The notes under the pieces were generated by a model that was not told where the DNA came from, made no database searches, and was given only the letters and a program-made list of their open reading frames with translations. A stretch of 64,000 nt of DNA from Tritrichomonas musculus (taxonomy: Eukaryota > Parabasalia > Tritrichomonadida > Tritrichomonadidae): the NCBI GenBank assembly GCA_039105265.1, contig JAPFFF010000013.1, positions 1,674,001 through 1,738,000 of the forward strand, read 5' to 3'. This document shows, one piece after another, positions 21,379 to 31,900 of the stretch. A program made the translations under genes and the position numbers. The stretch's first letter is position 1. Each line of letters begins with the position of its first letter.

Positions 21379-21384
21379 TCATTT
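21379..21384 (+). promoter_or_regulatory. Candidate initiator (TCATTT)
   Basis: TCAYWW match 20 nt before the ATG at 21399. Confidence 0.5.
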
Positions 21385-21398
21385 TTTTTTGAAGCATT

Positions 21399-22685
21399 AT
21401 GTCTTTAATCAACATAAAAGAAGCCCCACGCAAAAACGAACCAATAGGTGAGCTTGAAGGGCAAAAATACTACAATGCATCATATTCATGCTTTCCAAAG
21501 GTTGAACTTAATTTCAAAGATACTAACTATTCACGTGAAAGATCAGTCGCTATCAACTGCAATTCAAAGGACGGTGTCAAACCAATGACAAAAGAAGAAC
21601 AAGATTTCGAAAGAAAATTAAATTGGGAACTCGTTAAAAGATTTACAATGGCAATCTTCAAAATGGATATTACTCACTTCAGTTTCCCTGTTGGTTACAA
21701 TGAACCACGTACTTTTGTTGAACGTGCTACTGATCTTTTCTCATTCTTAGTTACAGAATATATTGACAAAGCTCTCGAACAAACAGATCCAAAGGATCGA
21801 CTTGGATATTTAGCTGCAGGAATTATCGCAGGATTCCATCTTTACTTGCAACAAAAGAAACCATGGAACCCATTGTTGGGTGAAACATATGTTGGCGAAT
21901 GGCCAAATGGTACAAGAATGTATGCAGAACAGACATGCCACCACCCTCCAGTTTCAGATATGCAAATTATTCCTGCTCATGGAGATTGGAGAATTGATGC
22001 ACAATTCAACTTTGCAATTGATGCAGGCGCAATCAGAACAGATATTCTTCAACACGGTCTTACAAAACTTATCTTGAAAGATGGCACAGTATTTGAATGG
22101 GAATTCCCTAATATGGCTGTTACTGGTATCTTAACTGGTGATCGCATTATTCGTATTCTTGGTCCATTCAAAATGTATGATAAAACCAATAATCTTGAGC
22201 TTTATCTTACAGTAAACCCATCATTTTTTGAAGATAAGAAATTCAAATCCCAGGAAACGGCTCTAATGAAAATGACTCCAGAAGAAGTTGAAGCCAAAAT
22301 TAGGAAACAAGAAGAAACAGAAGAAGGTGAAGAAAACAAAGATACAACAACTCCTCAAGAAGAAGTTAAATATAAGGTTACTTCTGTTCAGGGAGGAATT
22401 AGAACCACAGGAACTGAGAAGTTTGTCCAAATCGTTCACGGAGATTATTGCAAGAAAGTATGTATCAATGATAAGAAAGTTTGGGATATCAAAAAGGATC
22501 TTACATTACGTCCTTCAAATCCAATCCCTGATGAGGATCTTCTTCCATCTGATTGCAGATTCAGAATTGACCGTGGTATGTTAATTCAAGGCAAGATGGA
22601 AGAAGCAGATAAAGCAAAGCAGCTTATTGAAGAACTTCAACGTCACGATTATAGACTTCGTGAGAGTATTCCTCCTCCAAAATAG
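21399..22685 (+). CDS. Oxysterol-binding-protein-related protein (short, Osh4-like)
   Basis: 428 aa. The ORP/OSBP lipid-transfer domain fills the protein. Visible blocks are KKPWNPLLGETYVGEW (about 150-166), the family signature EQTCHHPPVSD (about 176-186, consensus EQVSHHPP), and the C-terminal DCRFRIDRGMLIQGKMEEAD, which matches the conserved R.D.....G....A region. There is no PH, FFAT or transmembrane part, so it resembles the short yeast Osh4 type that moves sterol and PI4P between membranes (family knowledge). The insert at about 295-330 is acidic, lysine/glutamate-rich and probably a disordered loop. Codon use is more regular than in neighbours, consistent with good expression. Confidence 0.93.
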   Translation: MSLINIKEAPRKNEPIGELEGQKYYNASYSCFPKVELNFKDTNYSRERSVAINCNSKDGVKPMTKEEQDFERKLNWELVKRFTMAIFKMDITHFSFPVGYNEPRTFVERATDLFSFLVTEYIDKALEQTDPKDRLGYLAAGIIAGFHLYLQQKKPWNPLLGETYVGEWPNGTRMYAEQTCHHPPVSDMQIIPAHGDWRIDAQFNFAIDAGAIRTDILQHGLTKLILKDGTVFEWEFPNMAVTGILTGDRIIRILGPFKMYDKTNNLELYLTVNPSFFEDKKFKSQETALMKMTPEEVEAKIRKQEETEEGEENKDTTTPQEEVKYKVTSVQGGIRTTGTEKFVQIVHGDYCKKVCINDKKVWDIKKDLTLRPSNPIPDEDLLPSDCRFRIDRGMLIQGKMEEADKAKQLIEELQRHDYRLRESIPPPK

Positions 22686-22846
22686 ATAATGTATTAAAAA
22701 TATCCTTTTTTATTTTAAAATCATATCATAATGTAATTTATTTTTTAAATCAAATCCTAAAACTATTATCAATAAAAAAAAGATATAACCCAAAAAAATA
22801 TTATCTACAATTAACATATTTTTAGTATTTCCAATATTAATGGAAA

Positions 22847-22932
22847 GCTCCCGTAGTGTAATGGAATCTGAAAAGATTTAAGCATATGCGCCTTCTAAGC
22901 GTTTGGAGTGGGTTCGAATCCCATCGGGGGTA
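22847..22932 (+). tRNA. tRNA-Arg (TCT) with an enlarged D loop
   Basis: 86 nt. Acceptor stem GCTCCCG pairs with CGGGGGT (22925-22931) with G-U pairs, and the discriminator is A. A-box TAGTGTAATGG and B-box GGTTCGAATCC are both intact, and the T stem GTGGG/CCCAT closes. The anticodon loop CTTCTAA gives anticodon TCT (reads AGA). A T-run from 22934 is the Pol III terminator. The D loop carries about 11 extra nucleotides (around 22865-22875) that can fold as AATC-TGAAAA-GATT. This could be a non-canonical intron, a tolerated loop or a sign of decay. Confidence 0.8.
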
Positions 22933-23320
22933 TTTTTTTGATTTTTTCCCCCATTCCTATTAGATACAAATTGATCTAATAAAAAAATGGTTAAAAAAAC
23001 TTCTATATATATATATATATAAAAGCAATATTATTGAAAGAAATTTTAAATAATCCAAAAGGAACTTTTTGAGAAGTGTTTTTTTGAAATTTCATAATAA
23101 TTTTGGCATTATTCACTCACAAAATAAGTATTCAATCTAATCAGTTGACGATTAACAATCGTAGAATAAAATGCCGTATCATTTTAATATAAAATGCTTG
23201 TTTTTTTAAGAATGTTTTCCATTTTCACAAATTTCCCAAATTTTCAATGCAAACAAAGATTTTATGAAAAATTTTAAAAATTTTTAGTTAAGAAATTTTT
23301 ATATCAAATCAAAAATGATA
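22933..23320. other. Intergenic between tRNA and ubiquitin gene
   Basis: T-run terminator, an AT dinucleotide run near 23005-23023, and nothing else. Confidence 0.6.
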
Positions 23321-23326
23321 TCATTT
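23321..23326 (+). promoter_or_regulatory. Candidate initiator (TCATTT)
   Basis: TCAYWW match 13 nt before the ATG at 23334. Confidence 0.5.
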
Positions 23327-23333
23327 ATTAATT

Positions 23334-23567
23334 ATGCAAATCTTTGTTAAAACAATCACAGGAAAGTATTTGATTATTGAAGTTAATGAAACAGATAGCA
23401 TTGAAGAAGTTAAATCAAAAATAGAATTCAAAGAAGGAACCCCAACAAATGAACAACGTTTAATTTTTGCAGGTAAACAATTATGCAACAATAACATGGT
23501 GTATGATTATTCAATTCAAAGAAATTCAACATTATACTTGGTTCTTTCATTAAAAGGTGGCAATTAA
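23334..23567 (+). CDS. Divergent single-unit ubiquitin-like protein
   Basis: 77 aa aligned end to end with ubiquitin. The start [11 protein letters not shown] is identical to ubiquitin in all but one position. The core RLIFAGKQL keeps I44 and K48, and the tail is LVLSLKGG plus one Asn. Lysines 6, 11, 27, 29, 33 and 48 are kept, while K63 is Arg (SIQRNST). Position 72, Arg in ubiquitin and Ala in NEDD8, is Ser, and R74 is Lys. About two thirds of the residues match ubiquitin, far less than between real ubiquitins. It is therefore probably a specialised modifier or a free ubiquitin-like protein. The GG-N end would need processing by a hydrolase before conjugation. Confidence 0.85.
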   Translation: MQIFVKTITGKYLIIEVNETDSIEEVKSKIEFKEGTPTNEQRLIFAGKQLCNNNMVYDYSIQRNSTLYLVLSLKGGN

Positions 23568-23866
23568 ATTCTTATTTTTCTGTAAAAAAAATGTGATTTA
23601 TTAACGTTTTATAAATTATTTTAGACTATCTGGCAACATAAAATCTCTTTTTATTTTTTCTTAATATTTTATATATAGATAAAGCATACATCAAATAATA
23701 ATATGCTAAATATATGAACGTTTTTTATTGGTATATTTTGCAAAAAAGTGGATTTATATTGACCATTTTTTTCACCTGATTGGTGAATTATGATCGTTAA
23801 TTTAACGGTTTAATTCAAAAAGTGGAACTTTAAAAAGTAAACTGCCTGACATTTTCATTTATTTTA
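23568..23866. repeat. Intergenic with a dispersed ~90-bp repeat
   Basis: Within 23741-23830 the order aaaaaagtggatttatattg, acc, tgatcgtta, ttaattcaaaaagtggaac repeats that of 14655-14724 plus 15181-15205 (the copy split by the MITE). Each copy has aaaaagtg/aaaaagtt words in direct orientation at both ends. Confidence 0.5.
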
Positions 23867-26041
23867 TTATTTTTTATTTTTATTAACGTTTGGTCTTACT
23901 ATTTTCCTTACATATTTACTCAACATCATATTTAAATTAGGCTTTTTGTTTTTAGTTGTATCTTGTTGATTTGGAACTTCTTTTATTTGTTGTTTCCTTT
24001 GATTTTCTTCATTTAAAACAGAGAGAATTTTTTTATCAGTAATAGGTTGAAAAGATTCTTTTGTTAGAACTCCCCAAACTTCTGTATTTTCTTTCATATA
24101 ATTTCTGTTCTGTTTTTCAAAGTCATCATTTGTATCATTACTGCTTGCACGGCTAATCATCTGCTTTCTACGGCAATTTAGAATGCTATAAATATCTATA
24201 TTGATTTTATCAATTTCAAGCTCCTTTTCTTCAATTTTTTTAAAGCAAATGAGCAATTCAGTTTCAGCTTCATTCAAAAGATTATTCTTTGATTCAATAT
24301 TGTCATTTTCATTTATTGTCTTCAAATCATTTTGCAGTTCATTTATTTTTTCTGTTAATTCGTGTGCTTTTTTTAATAATTCTTCTTTTTCTTTTGTCAG
24401 TTCCATTTCTTTATCTTTCAGTTCTCTTTCAGTTGCAAAAATACCATCAATGATTTTTTCTTGCTCTTCACTATTTAATTGCAAATCAGGAATCTTTGTT
24501 AATTTACGAGCATGCAATGATATTGCATCATCAAAGATTGATTGATAATTAGTGTTTTCTTCAACCAAATTTTCTGGATTGTTAATTTCATATAAAATAA
24601 AATTATATTTACAAAATATTTGAATCGAACAATGCTCATTAAAATCGCGTTTTTCAATTCGTTGAATTGCAATTGTAAAACTTTCATTTTTATCATTTAA
24701 TTTATATTCAAATCCATTGATTGATTTGCTTATTGTGTAAATTGTTTTATAACTTGACATTAGAACCTCATTTGTCAATCTATTTCCATTAGAAAGTGCG
24801 CAAATGAATTGTATTTGAGATATTTTATCATCAATTATTTTTACCTCATCAAGAAAATAAGCCTTTCTTTCAGTTAGAATTTCAAAAACAACTTCTTCAT
24901 CATCTGGAACTTTTTCACATAATTTTATCACATAATTCGGCTTCTTATCAATTCTTGCATTGACTTTTTTGTATTCATAACCGTCATTTTCATCAGGGCA
25001 CAAATCAATATAAATACTTTTTGAATGCCAATTTTCTGGAATTGGTTTTGAAACACACAATGAAGTGAAATATTTAAAGAAATCTTGTTCAATCATTATA
25101 AAGACACCATCATCAGCTATTTCCATTTTTAAGTCTTTTCTCATTTTATCATTCCAAAGACATGAATTATCACTCCAATCTTTGTTCCATTCACCATGGC
25201 ACCATGGATTTTTTAACTTGAAAAAAACATTGCCATTGTAAGGTATTATGTCTATGATTGAATAAGAATGATTTTTTATCAAACCTGCATCTTCAATTTC
25301 ATTTTTTGACATTGTTGTCTCACTGAGATGAATGGAGCAATCCATCAGGCATCCTTTCTCCATATAATCAATCAATTGCTGCGATGGTCTTTGTTCTGTA
25401 TCATTGAGCAATTTGGATATTAATATACTCGTTGGGAAATAACCAGTCAGAGCATACATTGCGTTACAAAAGTTGCCAGAAGCAATGTTTGAATATGAAC
25501 CATTCAATTTTGCATATGCTTTTTCAATCAAACAAAAACATATCGAATATTTGAGATCAGATGGACGACAAAATACCAATTTTGAAGTTCCTTTGTAAAA
25601 TGGAAGATACGTGTCAACTACAACAGGAGTTCTTTTCCCATGCGAATATAGACATATTGCTACGCCTCCACATTTAATGTTAATTGAGTTTGCGACTGCT
25701 CCAAGAATAACATTTGCTTCTTTTACAAACATTTTTATTACAATCTTTGGATATGATGCTAGTTTCATCATTGCTGCAATAAAATAACAGTCACCTAGTC
25801 TTCCTTGAACAGCGCAATCAGAATTAATTAGTTTTTCATCAAACAAAGGACCTTTATAAACTTCATCAATTCTTCTTAATTCTATATCTTCTTTTTTTAG
25901 TTTAACTTTTGGTTCCTCTATGTTTTCGAATGGTCGAAAGTCTTTATCAATAAAGACTGTTCCATTTTGTCTATATTCAAGGAGAGATCTGCGAAATTCC
26001 AAATATTCATTGATATAATCTTCATGTTTCTTACACAACAT
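23867..26041 (-). CDS. Calpain-like cysteine protease (CysPc) with C-terminal coiled coil
   Basis: 724 aa. The calpain catalytic triad is present: Cys in QGRLGDCYFIAAM (about 85), His in NHSYSIIDI (about 255) and Asn in KLKNPWCHGEWNKDW (about 275). The substrate-channel block VDTYLPF and the FCLIEKAYAKLNGSY helix also match CysPc. After the protease core comes a beta-rich region (about 330-500), then a long coiled coil (about 530-620: ERELKDKEMELTKEKEELLK and so on) and a basic tail ending VRKIVRPNVNKNKK. No EF-hand domain is present. It is likely an active, calcium-modulated or unconventional calpain, a family expanded in trichomonads. The start is supported by a TCATTT Inr 7-12 nt upstream. 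Confidence 0.9.
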   Translation of the reverse strand: MLCKKHEDYINEYLEFRRSLLEYRQNGTVFIDKDFRPFENIEEPKVKLKKEDIELRRIDEVYKGPLFDEKLINSDCAVQGRLGDCYFIAAMMKLASYPKIVIKMFVKEANVILGAVANSINIKCGGVAICLYSHGKRTPVVVDTYLPFYKGTSKLVFCRPSDLKYSICFCLIEKAYAKLNGSYSNIASGNFCNAMYALTGYFPTSILISKLLNDTEQRPSQQLIDYMEKGCLMDCSIHLSETTMSKNEIEDAGLIKNHSYSIIDIIPYNGNVFFKLKNPWCHGEWNKDWSDNSCLWNDKMRKDLKMEIADDGVFIMIEQDFFKYFTSLCVSKPIPENWHSKSIYIDLCPDENDGYEYKKVNARIDKKPNYVIKLCEKVPDDEEVVFEILTERKAYFLDEVKIIDDKISQIQFICALSNGNRLTNEVLMSSYKTIYTISKSINGFEYKLNDKNESFTIAIQRIEKRDFNEHCSIQIFCKYNFILYEINNPENLVEENTNYQSIFDDAISLHARKLTKIPDLQLNSEEQEKIIDGIFATERELKDKEMELTKEKEELLKKAHELTEKINELQNDLKTINENDNIESKNNLLNEAETELLICFKKIEEKELEIDKINIDIYSILNCRRKQMISRASSNDTNDDFEKQNRNYMKENTEVWGVLTKESFQPITDKKILSVLNEENQRKQQIKEVPNQQDTTKNKKPNLNMMLSKYVRKIVRPNVNKNKK

Positions 26042-26047
26042 GTCATA

Positions 26048-26053
26048 AAATGA
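26048..26053 (-). promoter_or_regulatory. Candidate initiator (TCATTT) of the calpain gene
   Basis: Minus-strand TCAYWW match close to the ATG at 26041. Minus-strand aaaaagtt/aaaaagtgg words lie about 100-135 nt upstream (26140-26180). Confidence 0.45.
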
Positions 26054-26379
26054 AATAAAGAATTTTACAGATTTGAAATTTTTTTTTTTTTGTCTTATTT
26101 TTTAACTGGTCATTTATTAAAAATTTTCAAAAACAATATTCAACTTTTTGAATTACATTCAATACTTCCACTTTTTGTGGGTATTCCATTTTTAAAAATT
26201 TCACAAAATATCAATATATATATATATTTGAAAGAAATATTCAAAAATAATACAAATAATAACTTATAATTAGATGTTATTATAAGATAATCAGTAACAT
26301 CTAATAATTTTTTTTTTCATATTTTAATTATGTATTTTGTATAAAAACTTAATTTATTTAAAAATTTTGAGTGCATCAA
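26054..26379. other. Intergenic upstream of calpain and downstream of the kinase gene
   Basis: A+T-rich. It carries complements of the aaaaagtgg/aaaaagttg words on the calpain side (about 26140-26180). Nothing else. Confidence 0.5.
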
Positions 26380-27852
26380 TTAAATATCTTCTCTGAATAT
26401 TTTCAGATATTTCTCATATCCATCACTCCACAATCCAGCGTTTTGAGGAGTAAATTCATCAATTTCCACTGAATTTCTGACAGTTTCTCTCATGTTATCG
26501 ATCATTTCCATTGCCTTGGCCTGCACACAAATGTTTCCGAGAGCTGTTGCCTCCTTTGGACCCGCGAGAACTGGCATTTGTAAAGCGTCGCAAGTTTGAC
26601 GATTCATGAACTTATTCGCGGAAGCACCGCCGATAACGTTGAGTGCCTCAATATTGAAAGGCGCGAAGTTTTGCAAGTCTTTGTAAACCTGTCTGTATCT
26701 CAAAGCAAGACTGTCGTAAATGCAGCGTGTGAATTCGCCAATAGTTGCTGGTTTTGGCTGGCTCGTCATTGAGCAGTACTTTTGAATTGCATCGAGCATG
26801 TTCGATGGACTTGCGAAGATCGGCGAATCCGGATTAATGAGGCTTCTAAATGGCTTCACTTCTGATGCTGCCTTTTGAAGATCATCGAAACTTCCACATT
26901 TGTCGCCCCAGATTTTTCTGCAGCATTCAATCAGCCACATTCCACAGATGTTCTTCAAAAATCTGATGTTCTTGTTAATTCCGCCTTCATTTGTGAAGTT
27001 TTTCTTGTAGCTTTCTTCATTGATGATGGCGTCTTTCACTTCAATTCCCATCAAGGACCACGTTCCAGAGCTGAGGTAGGCGAAGTTTTCGTTCTTGGCT
27101 GGAATTGCAGCAATTGCAGATGCTGTGTCATGACCACCGACAGCAAAAACTGGAACTGGACCCAATCCTGTAATATTTTGGACTGTTTTGTTTAATGTGC
27201 CGATTTTGTCGCCTGGAAAGACATATCTTCCGAATTGTGATTCTGATAATCCGACTGATTTCAAAAGTTTGTCATCTAATCGTTTGGTTCGTGGATTGAG
27301 CATTTGACTTGTTGAAGCAACGGTGTATTCGGTTACCATTTCACCTGTTAACATATATGATATTGCATCTGGAATGAAAAGAATCTTGGAGGCACTTTCA
27401 AGTGCAGAACAATGATTCTTTCTTAATGTGTAAAATTGGAATATTGAATTGAAATCAAGAATTTGGATTCCTGTTAAATCATATAATGTTTTCTTTGGCA
27501 TTTTCTCCTTGAAAAATTTTTCGGGGGCACCAATCTTATGTGGATCTCTGTACGAGTATGGATTACGCAACAAATTGCCATCTTTACCGAAAAATGCAAA
27601 ATCAACTCCCCATGTATCAACACCGATTGAATTAATTTCGATGCCTGATGATTTGACAGATTTTAATCCTTTAATAACTTCATTATAAAGGTGCAGCATA
27701 TCCCAATGGTAATGCCCAAATACTTCAACAATTGGATTCGCAAATCGTGTAATTTCTTTGAGCTCAATCTTCCCGTTTGAAAGGGTTCCGAGGATTGTTC
27801 TCCCACTAGTAGCTCCTAAATCAACAGCAAAAAAGTTGTTGGAGAGACTCAT
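26380..27852 (-). CDS. L-rhamnulokinase (FGGY carbohydrate kinase)
   Basis: 490 aa, full family length. N-terminal ATP-binding motif FAVDLGATSGRTILG, then VDTWGVDFAFFGKDGNLLRN and the YRDPH substrate-binding block typical of rhamnulokinases. The catalytic Asp is in AVGGHDTASAIAA. Phosphate motifs are LSSGTWSLMG and VIGGASANKFMNRQTC near the C-terminus, which ends in the AGPKEATALGNI adenosine block. It phosphorylates L-rhamnulose to L-rhamnulose 1-phosphate (EC 2.7.1.5) in the cytosol. The match is to bacterial RhaB-type enzymes, so lateral transfer is likely (inference). No isomerase or aldolase is nearby. Higher G+C than the flanks and an Inr (TCACTT) upstream suggest it is a settled, expressed gene. 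Confidence 0.9.
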   Translation of the reverse strand: MSLSNNFFAVDLGATSGRTILGTLSNGKIELKEITRFANPIVEVFGHYHWDMLHLYNEVIKGLKSVKSSGIEINSIGVDTWGVDFAFFGKDGNLLRNPYSYRDPHKIGAPEKFFKEKMPKKTLYDLTGIQILDFNSIFQFYTLRKNHCSALESASKILFIPDAISYMLTGEMVTEYTVASTSQMLNPRTKRLDDKLLKSVGLSESQFGRYVFPGDKIGTLNKTVQNITGLGPVPVFAVGGHDTASAIAAIPAKNENFAYLSSGTWSLMGIEVKDAIINEESYKKNFTNEGGINKNIRFLKNICGMWLIECCRKIWGDKCGSFDDLQKAASEVKPFRSLINPDSPIFASPSNMLDAIQKYCSMTSQPKPATIGEFTRCIYDSLALRYRQVYKDLQNFAPFNIEALNVIGGASANKFMNRQTCDALQMPVLAGPKEATALGNICVQAKAMEMIDNMRETVRNSVEIDEFTPQNAGLWSDGYEKYLKIFREDI

Positions 27853-27859
27853 TTTAATA

Positions 27860-27865
27860 AAGTGA
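27860..27865 (-). promoter_or_regulatory. Candidate initiator (TCACTT)
   Basis: Minus-strand TCAYWW match 8-13 nt before the rhamnulokinase ATG. Confidence 0.45.
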
Positions 27866-28965
27866 TGTAAAAATCAAAATCTCAGAAAAGTTCGATTCAT
27901 TCAAAAATCAATTCAATTTTTTGTATAGCCTTTGAAAAATCCGTTTTTGTTATTGATATATCTTTTTCTCTAACTAATTTCATCAAATAGAAATAAGTTT
28001 TATATAATTTGACTCCATAATGAAAAATAATTTTCTGTTTTTTTCTATTTATTTTTTAAAAATTATAATGTGCTCCAATTTGAACATTGAATTTCTATCA
28101 ATTGAATAAAATCATTTTTCAATATATTGGTGTTTTATGTATTCAATTTTCAATATAATGTGTTTTTGGTTTTCAATTTTCAATTTTTCATTCAAAATAT
28201 TCAAATAAATCATTTTATTCCTTGAAGATATATCAAAATAACTAATATATTCAATTTATTTATCAATAAATGAAGAATAAAAAGTATAAAGTCTTATTTA
28301 TCACTAAAATTGATTAAAAATAAATGAGTTTTTTTTTTTTTTTTTTTTTAGATTAACAAAGCATTTCGATGCTCGGAATAAAATCTATGATTTATCAGTT
28401 AAATTAAATAAAAATTTAAAAGTACTTGTATTTATCTTTTATCATTCCATAATTTCAAAAATATTACAAAATATTATTGAATAGATACTATTAATGCATT
28501 GCAAGAGATTTTCATCTAATGTGGCATTTCTCTTTATCAATTTACATATCCCTTTTTAAAATAGATGTTATTTTTCAAAAAGTTCATATTTTAAAGCATA
28601 TTCTGTGCTTTAGAGCTTTTATCAAAAAATATAGAGATATAGCATCAAATTTTAACATTATTGCTTATATCAGTTTATCTAAAGGTCACAATGGCTATTT
28701 TCACTATATAATGATTAACATATTAAAATACATTATTTTTAGATTATTTTACCCAAAAACTTTCGAAAGTTTATATTCATTGTTGCTCTTCTTATATGGT
28801 ATTTATTTTATTAATTAATGATTTATATATTATATGATATTTATAATTATCAATATTATAAAAAAATTATAAAGTTAATAGTAAATAGGTTTCATTTTAT
28901 TGCAATAAAATGCTTTTTGCGATAGAATATAAATAGAATTTTTTTTTAAAAAATAAGATATTTAT
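27866..28965. other. Intergenic, nothing recognised
   Basis: 1.1 kb of A+T-rich sequence with a T-run at about 28330-28349. The 99-codon frame at 28519 is hydrophobic/aromatic from base composition and shows no motif. Confidence 0.5.
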
Positions 28966-31900
28966 TTACTTAGTGCTCTTAGTTTTTTTCTTACTTTTCC
29001 TTTTTTCTGCGTTCAAAGTTTCCAAGTACTTCAATTTTTGAGAGTATTGCAAAGATTTTTCTTCATCTTTTGGAACATCAGGAGTTCCATCATTGTAAAT
29101 TATAGCTAGCTTCTCGATTGCCTTAATATTATTCAAATCTGCAGCCAATTTCAAGTATTCCAAACCTTTTTTGACATCTTTTGTAACATGTTCGCCATTA
29201 AATAATTCGTCGCCATAACTGAAGCAACCAACGGGATTCATATTATCTGCAAGTATCTTGAACCAATGCATTGATTCATCATAATTCGAATTCTTCATAT
29301 AATAATCAGCAATCTTCAGCATAGCCTTTTCATTACCACTTTCAGCAGCCAGCTTCAAATATTTGAATTCATTTTGATCGTCCTTTAAATTTGCGTAAAT
29401 TTTTGCGAGCAAACGAAGTGCTGAAACGTCACCACCGTCTGCACCTTTTTTAGCCCACTCAAGTGCCTTGTTTATATCCTTTTCAGGGCAACCAAAACCA
29501 TCGAAAAAGTAGTCTGCAAGACTCGTTGCGCCTTCAGGGGAGCCGTTTAAAGCTGCCTTTTCAGCCCAGAAAAACGCTTTTTGAGGGTCAAAAGGGACGC
29601 CTTTTCCTTTTGAAAAGAGCGAGCTTACGTGGCTCTGTGCCTTTGCGAATCTTTTATCAGAAGCGATGACCAAATATTCGTTCGATCTTTGGCTATCTTT
29701 AGAGACTCCGACTCCTTTTTGATAGAGTTCAAAAAGGCGAAGAAAACCGATGAAGTAATCCTTATCGGCGTAAAAAGTGGCATTATTGAAAGCCTCGTCA
29801 AGCATGCCAACTTCTTCGTAAGCATAAGACAACGATAGAGACGCATCGAGGCTTCCCTGTGAAGACGCAATCTCATAAAGACGAATGGCTTCCTTAACGT
29901 CTTTTTCAAGGCCAATATATTCACCTGAATGATAAAGAAGGGCCATGTGGTACATGCCCTTAGGTGACCCTAAATCAGACGACTTCTTGTAGTACTTCAT
30001 GATCTCCTCCATCGGCGGAATGAAGCCAAGCTTGCCTCTCTCCAAAAGTGACGCGTATGTCGCAGGCGCTTCTGGATCTGGACGATCGTTATCGGCCGCC
30101 TTTTTGAGCCAAACCGAAGCGGTTGCAAATTGAGGAGGAACGCTATTTGCATACCAAAGACCAAGTTTATACTGCGCCTCTGAATCGTCCATGTTGGCAG
30201 CACTTTCCATGACTTTGAATGCTTCTTTTTCATCCTTTTGGCAGCCAATTCCTTCCTTCAGCATCATCGCGTAGCTGATTGCAGAATGGATGTAGCCGAG
30301 GCTGGCCGACTTTTTGAAATAAAAAACGGCTTCTTGCTCGTTTTTTTGAACATCTTTTCCATCACGAAGCAAGCACGCGTAATTGTACATCGATTCCTTG
30401 TCACCAGCATCTGCCATCTCTTTTACAATAGCAGCAACAGGCCTTCTCCAAGTGTCACGTCTAACCAATTTCTTTTTCACTTCTTCTTCTTCTTTCTTTT
30501 GTGGCTGAACCAACCTGAACTTTTTGGGAACAACTTTCTTCTGATATTCAATGAAACAGTCGATGTCGATGCTGCCAACGCCTTCAATGAATTCACGACT
30601 TCCTAGTTGTTCAATGATTGTTTCAAAAGGAGGACGATCAACTGGATTTTGAGACCAACAACATTCAATCAAACTTCGAATTGATTCGTTAAAACCGTCA
30701 GGAATTGAAGGTCTTTCACCTTTGGCCAATATTCGCGCTAATTGGAACTGGTTATTGGCGCTTTTGAATGGAGAGATTCCTGAATAAAGTTGATAACAAA
30801 TCAGCGCAAATGCATAAACATCCGCTTTCTTGCCATCATAATAAATGCCTCCGTTTTCGGTCTTCGAGGTGATGATTTCAGGTGCCATGAAGACGGGTGT
30901 GCCAAATGCCGATGTCTGGAAGAGGGTATTATTTTGATCGATGACTTTTGAGAGCCCGAAATCGGTTATTATCGGCTCCAAATCATCGTTTAACAAAATG
31001 TTATTAGGCTTCAAATCCCTGTGAATTATATTGTACTTGTGAAGGAAGTACATTCCTGCTGCAATTCCATAAAGGACGATAAACTTTTTTGTGTGATTCC
31101 ATTCAATTGGAGAATGATGCTCATTTTCACTCTTGATCATTGACAAAAGATCGCCCTTTGAATAAAAGGGAGTGACAATGTTAAAGGAGTCATTGTATTC
31201 ATCTTGAATCACTCCACGAAGTGACAATAATGTTGGATGATGAAAAGTTGAAAGGATCCAAATTTCTCTTTGAAGTTGCTTCTCATCAAATCTTGAACCA
31301 ATTCTTTTAATGGCTACAAATTCATCGGTTTCGATATCTTGACATTTGAAAACAAGACCGAATCGACCTTTTCCAATTGGTTCAACTTTTCTATAATCAG
31401 AAACTTCCTTAATTAAAGAAGATTCGACTTGGAAAGGATTTGGCATTTCTTTAATTGAATCGTCATTGAGTTCTTCTTCTTCATTTTCAATATTGGTGAA
31501 ATAATTGAACTTTAAGTCGGGTGCCGCTTTGTCTTGATATTCATGAAGACGTTTGATATCAATTCCACCAACGTTAGAGATGAATTCTTTCGATCCAATA
31601 GTTTCAAGAATTGCTTCAAATGAAGGACGTTCTTGAGGTTCTTTATGCCAACATTTTTCAATGAAATTTTTCAATTGTTTATTGAAATTGTCAGGGAACT
31701 TTGGCCTTCCACCTCCAATTACAAATGTTACTAATTCATATTGACTTTTGATGTCTTCAAATGGAGTATGAAGAGTGAAAAGTTGATAACAAAGAACGGC
31801 GAATGCATAAACATCTGCCATTTTTCCATCATAAACAATTTCATCTTCATTTCGTAAAAATTCAAATATTTCAGGTGATACAAAAGCAGGTGTTCCAGCT

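Noticed and set aside
28519-28818. 99-codon frame in the 28-kb intergenic region
   Set aside because: Composition typical of A+T-rich non-coding sequence; no Inr, no motif, no close paralogue in the window.
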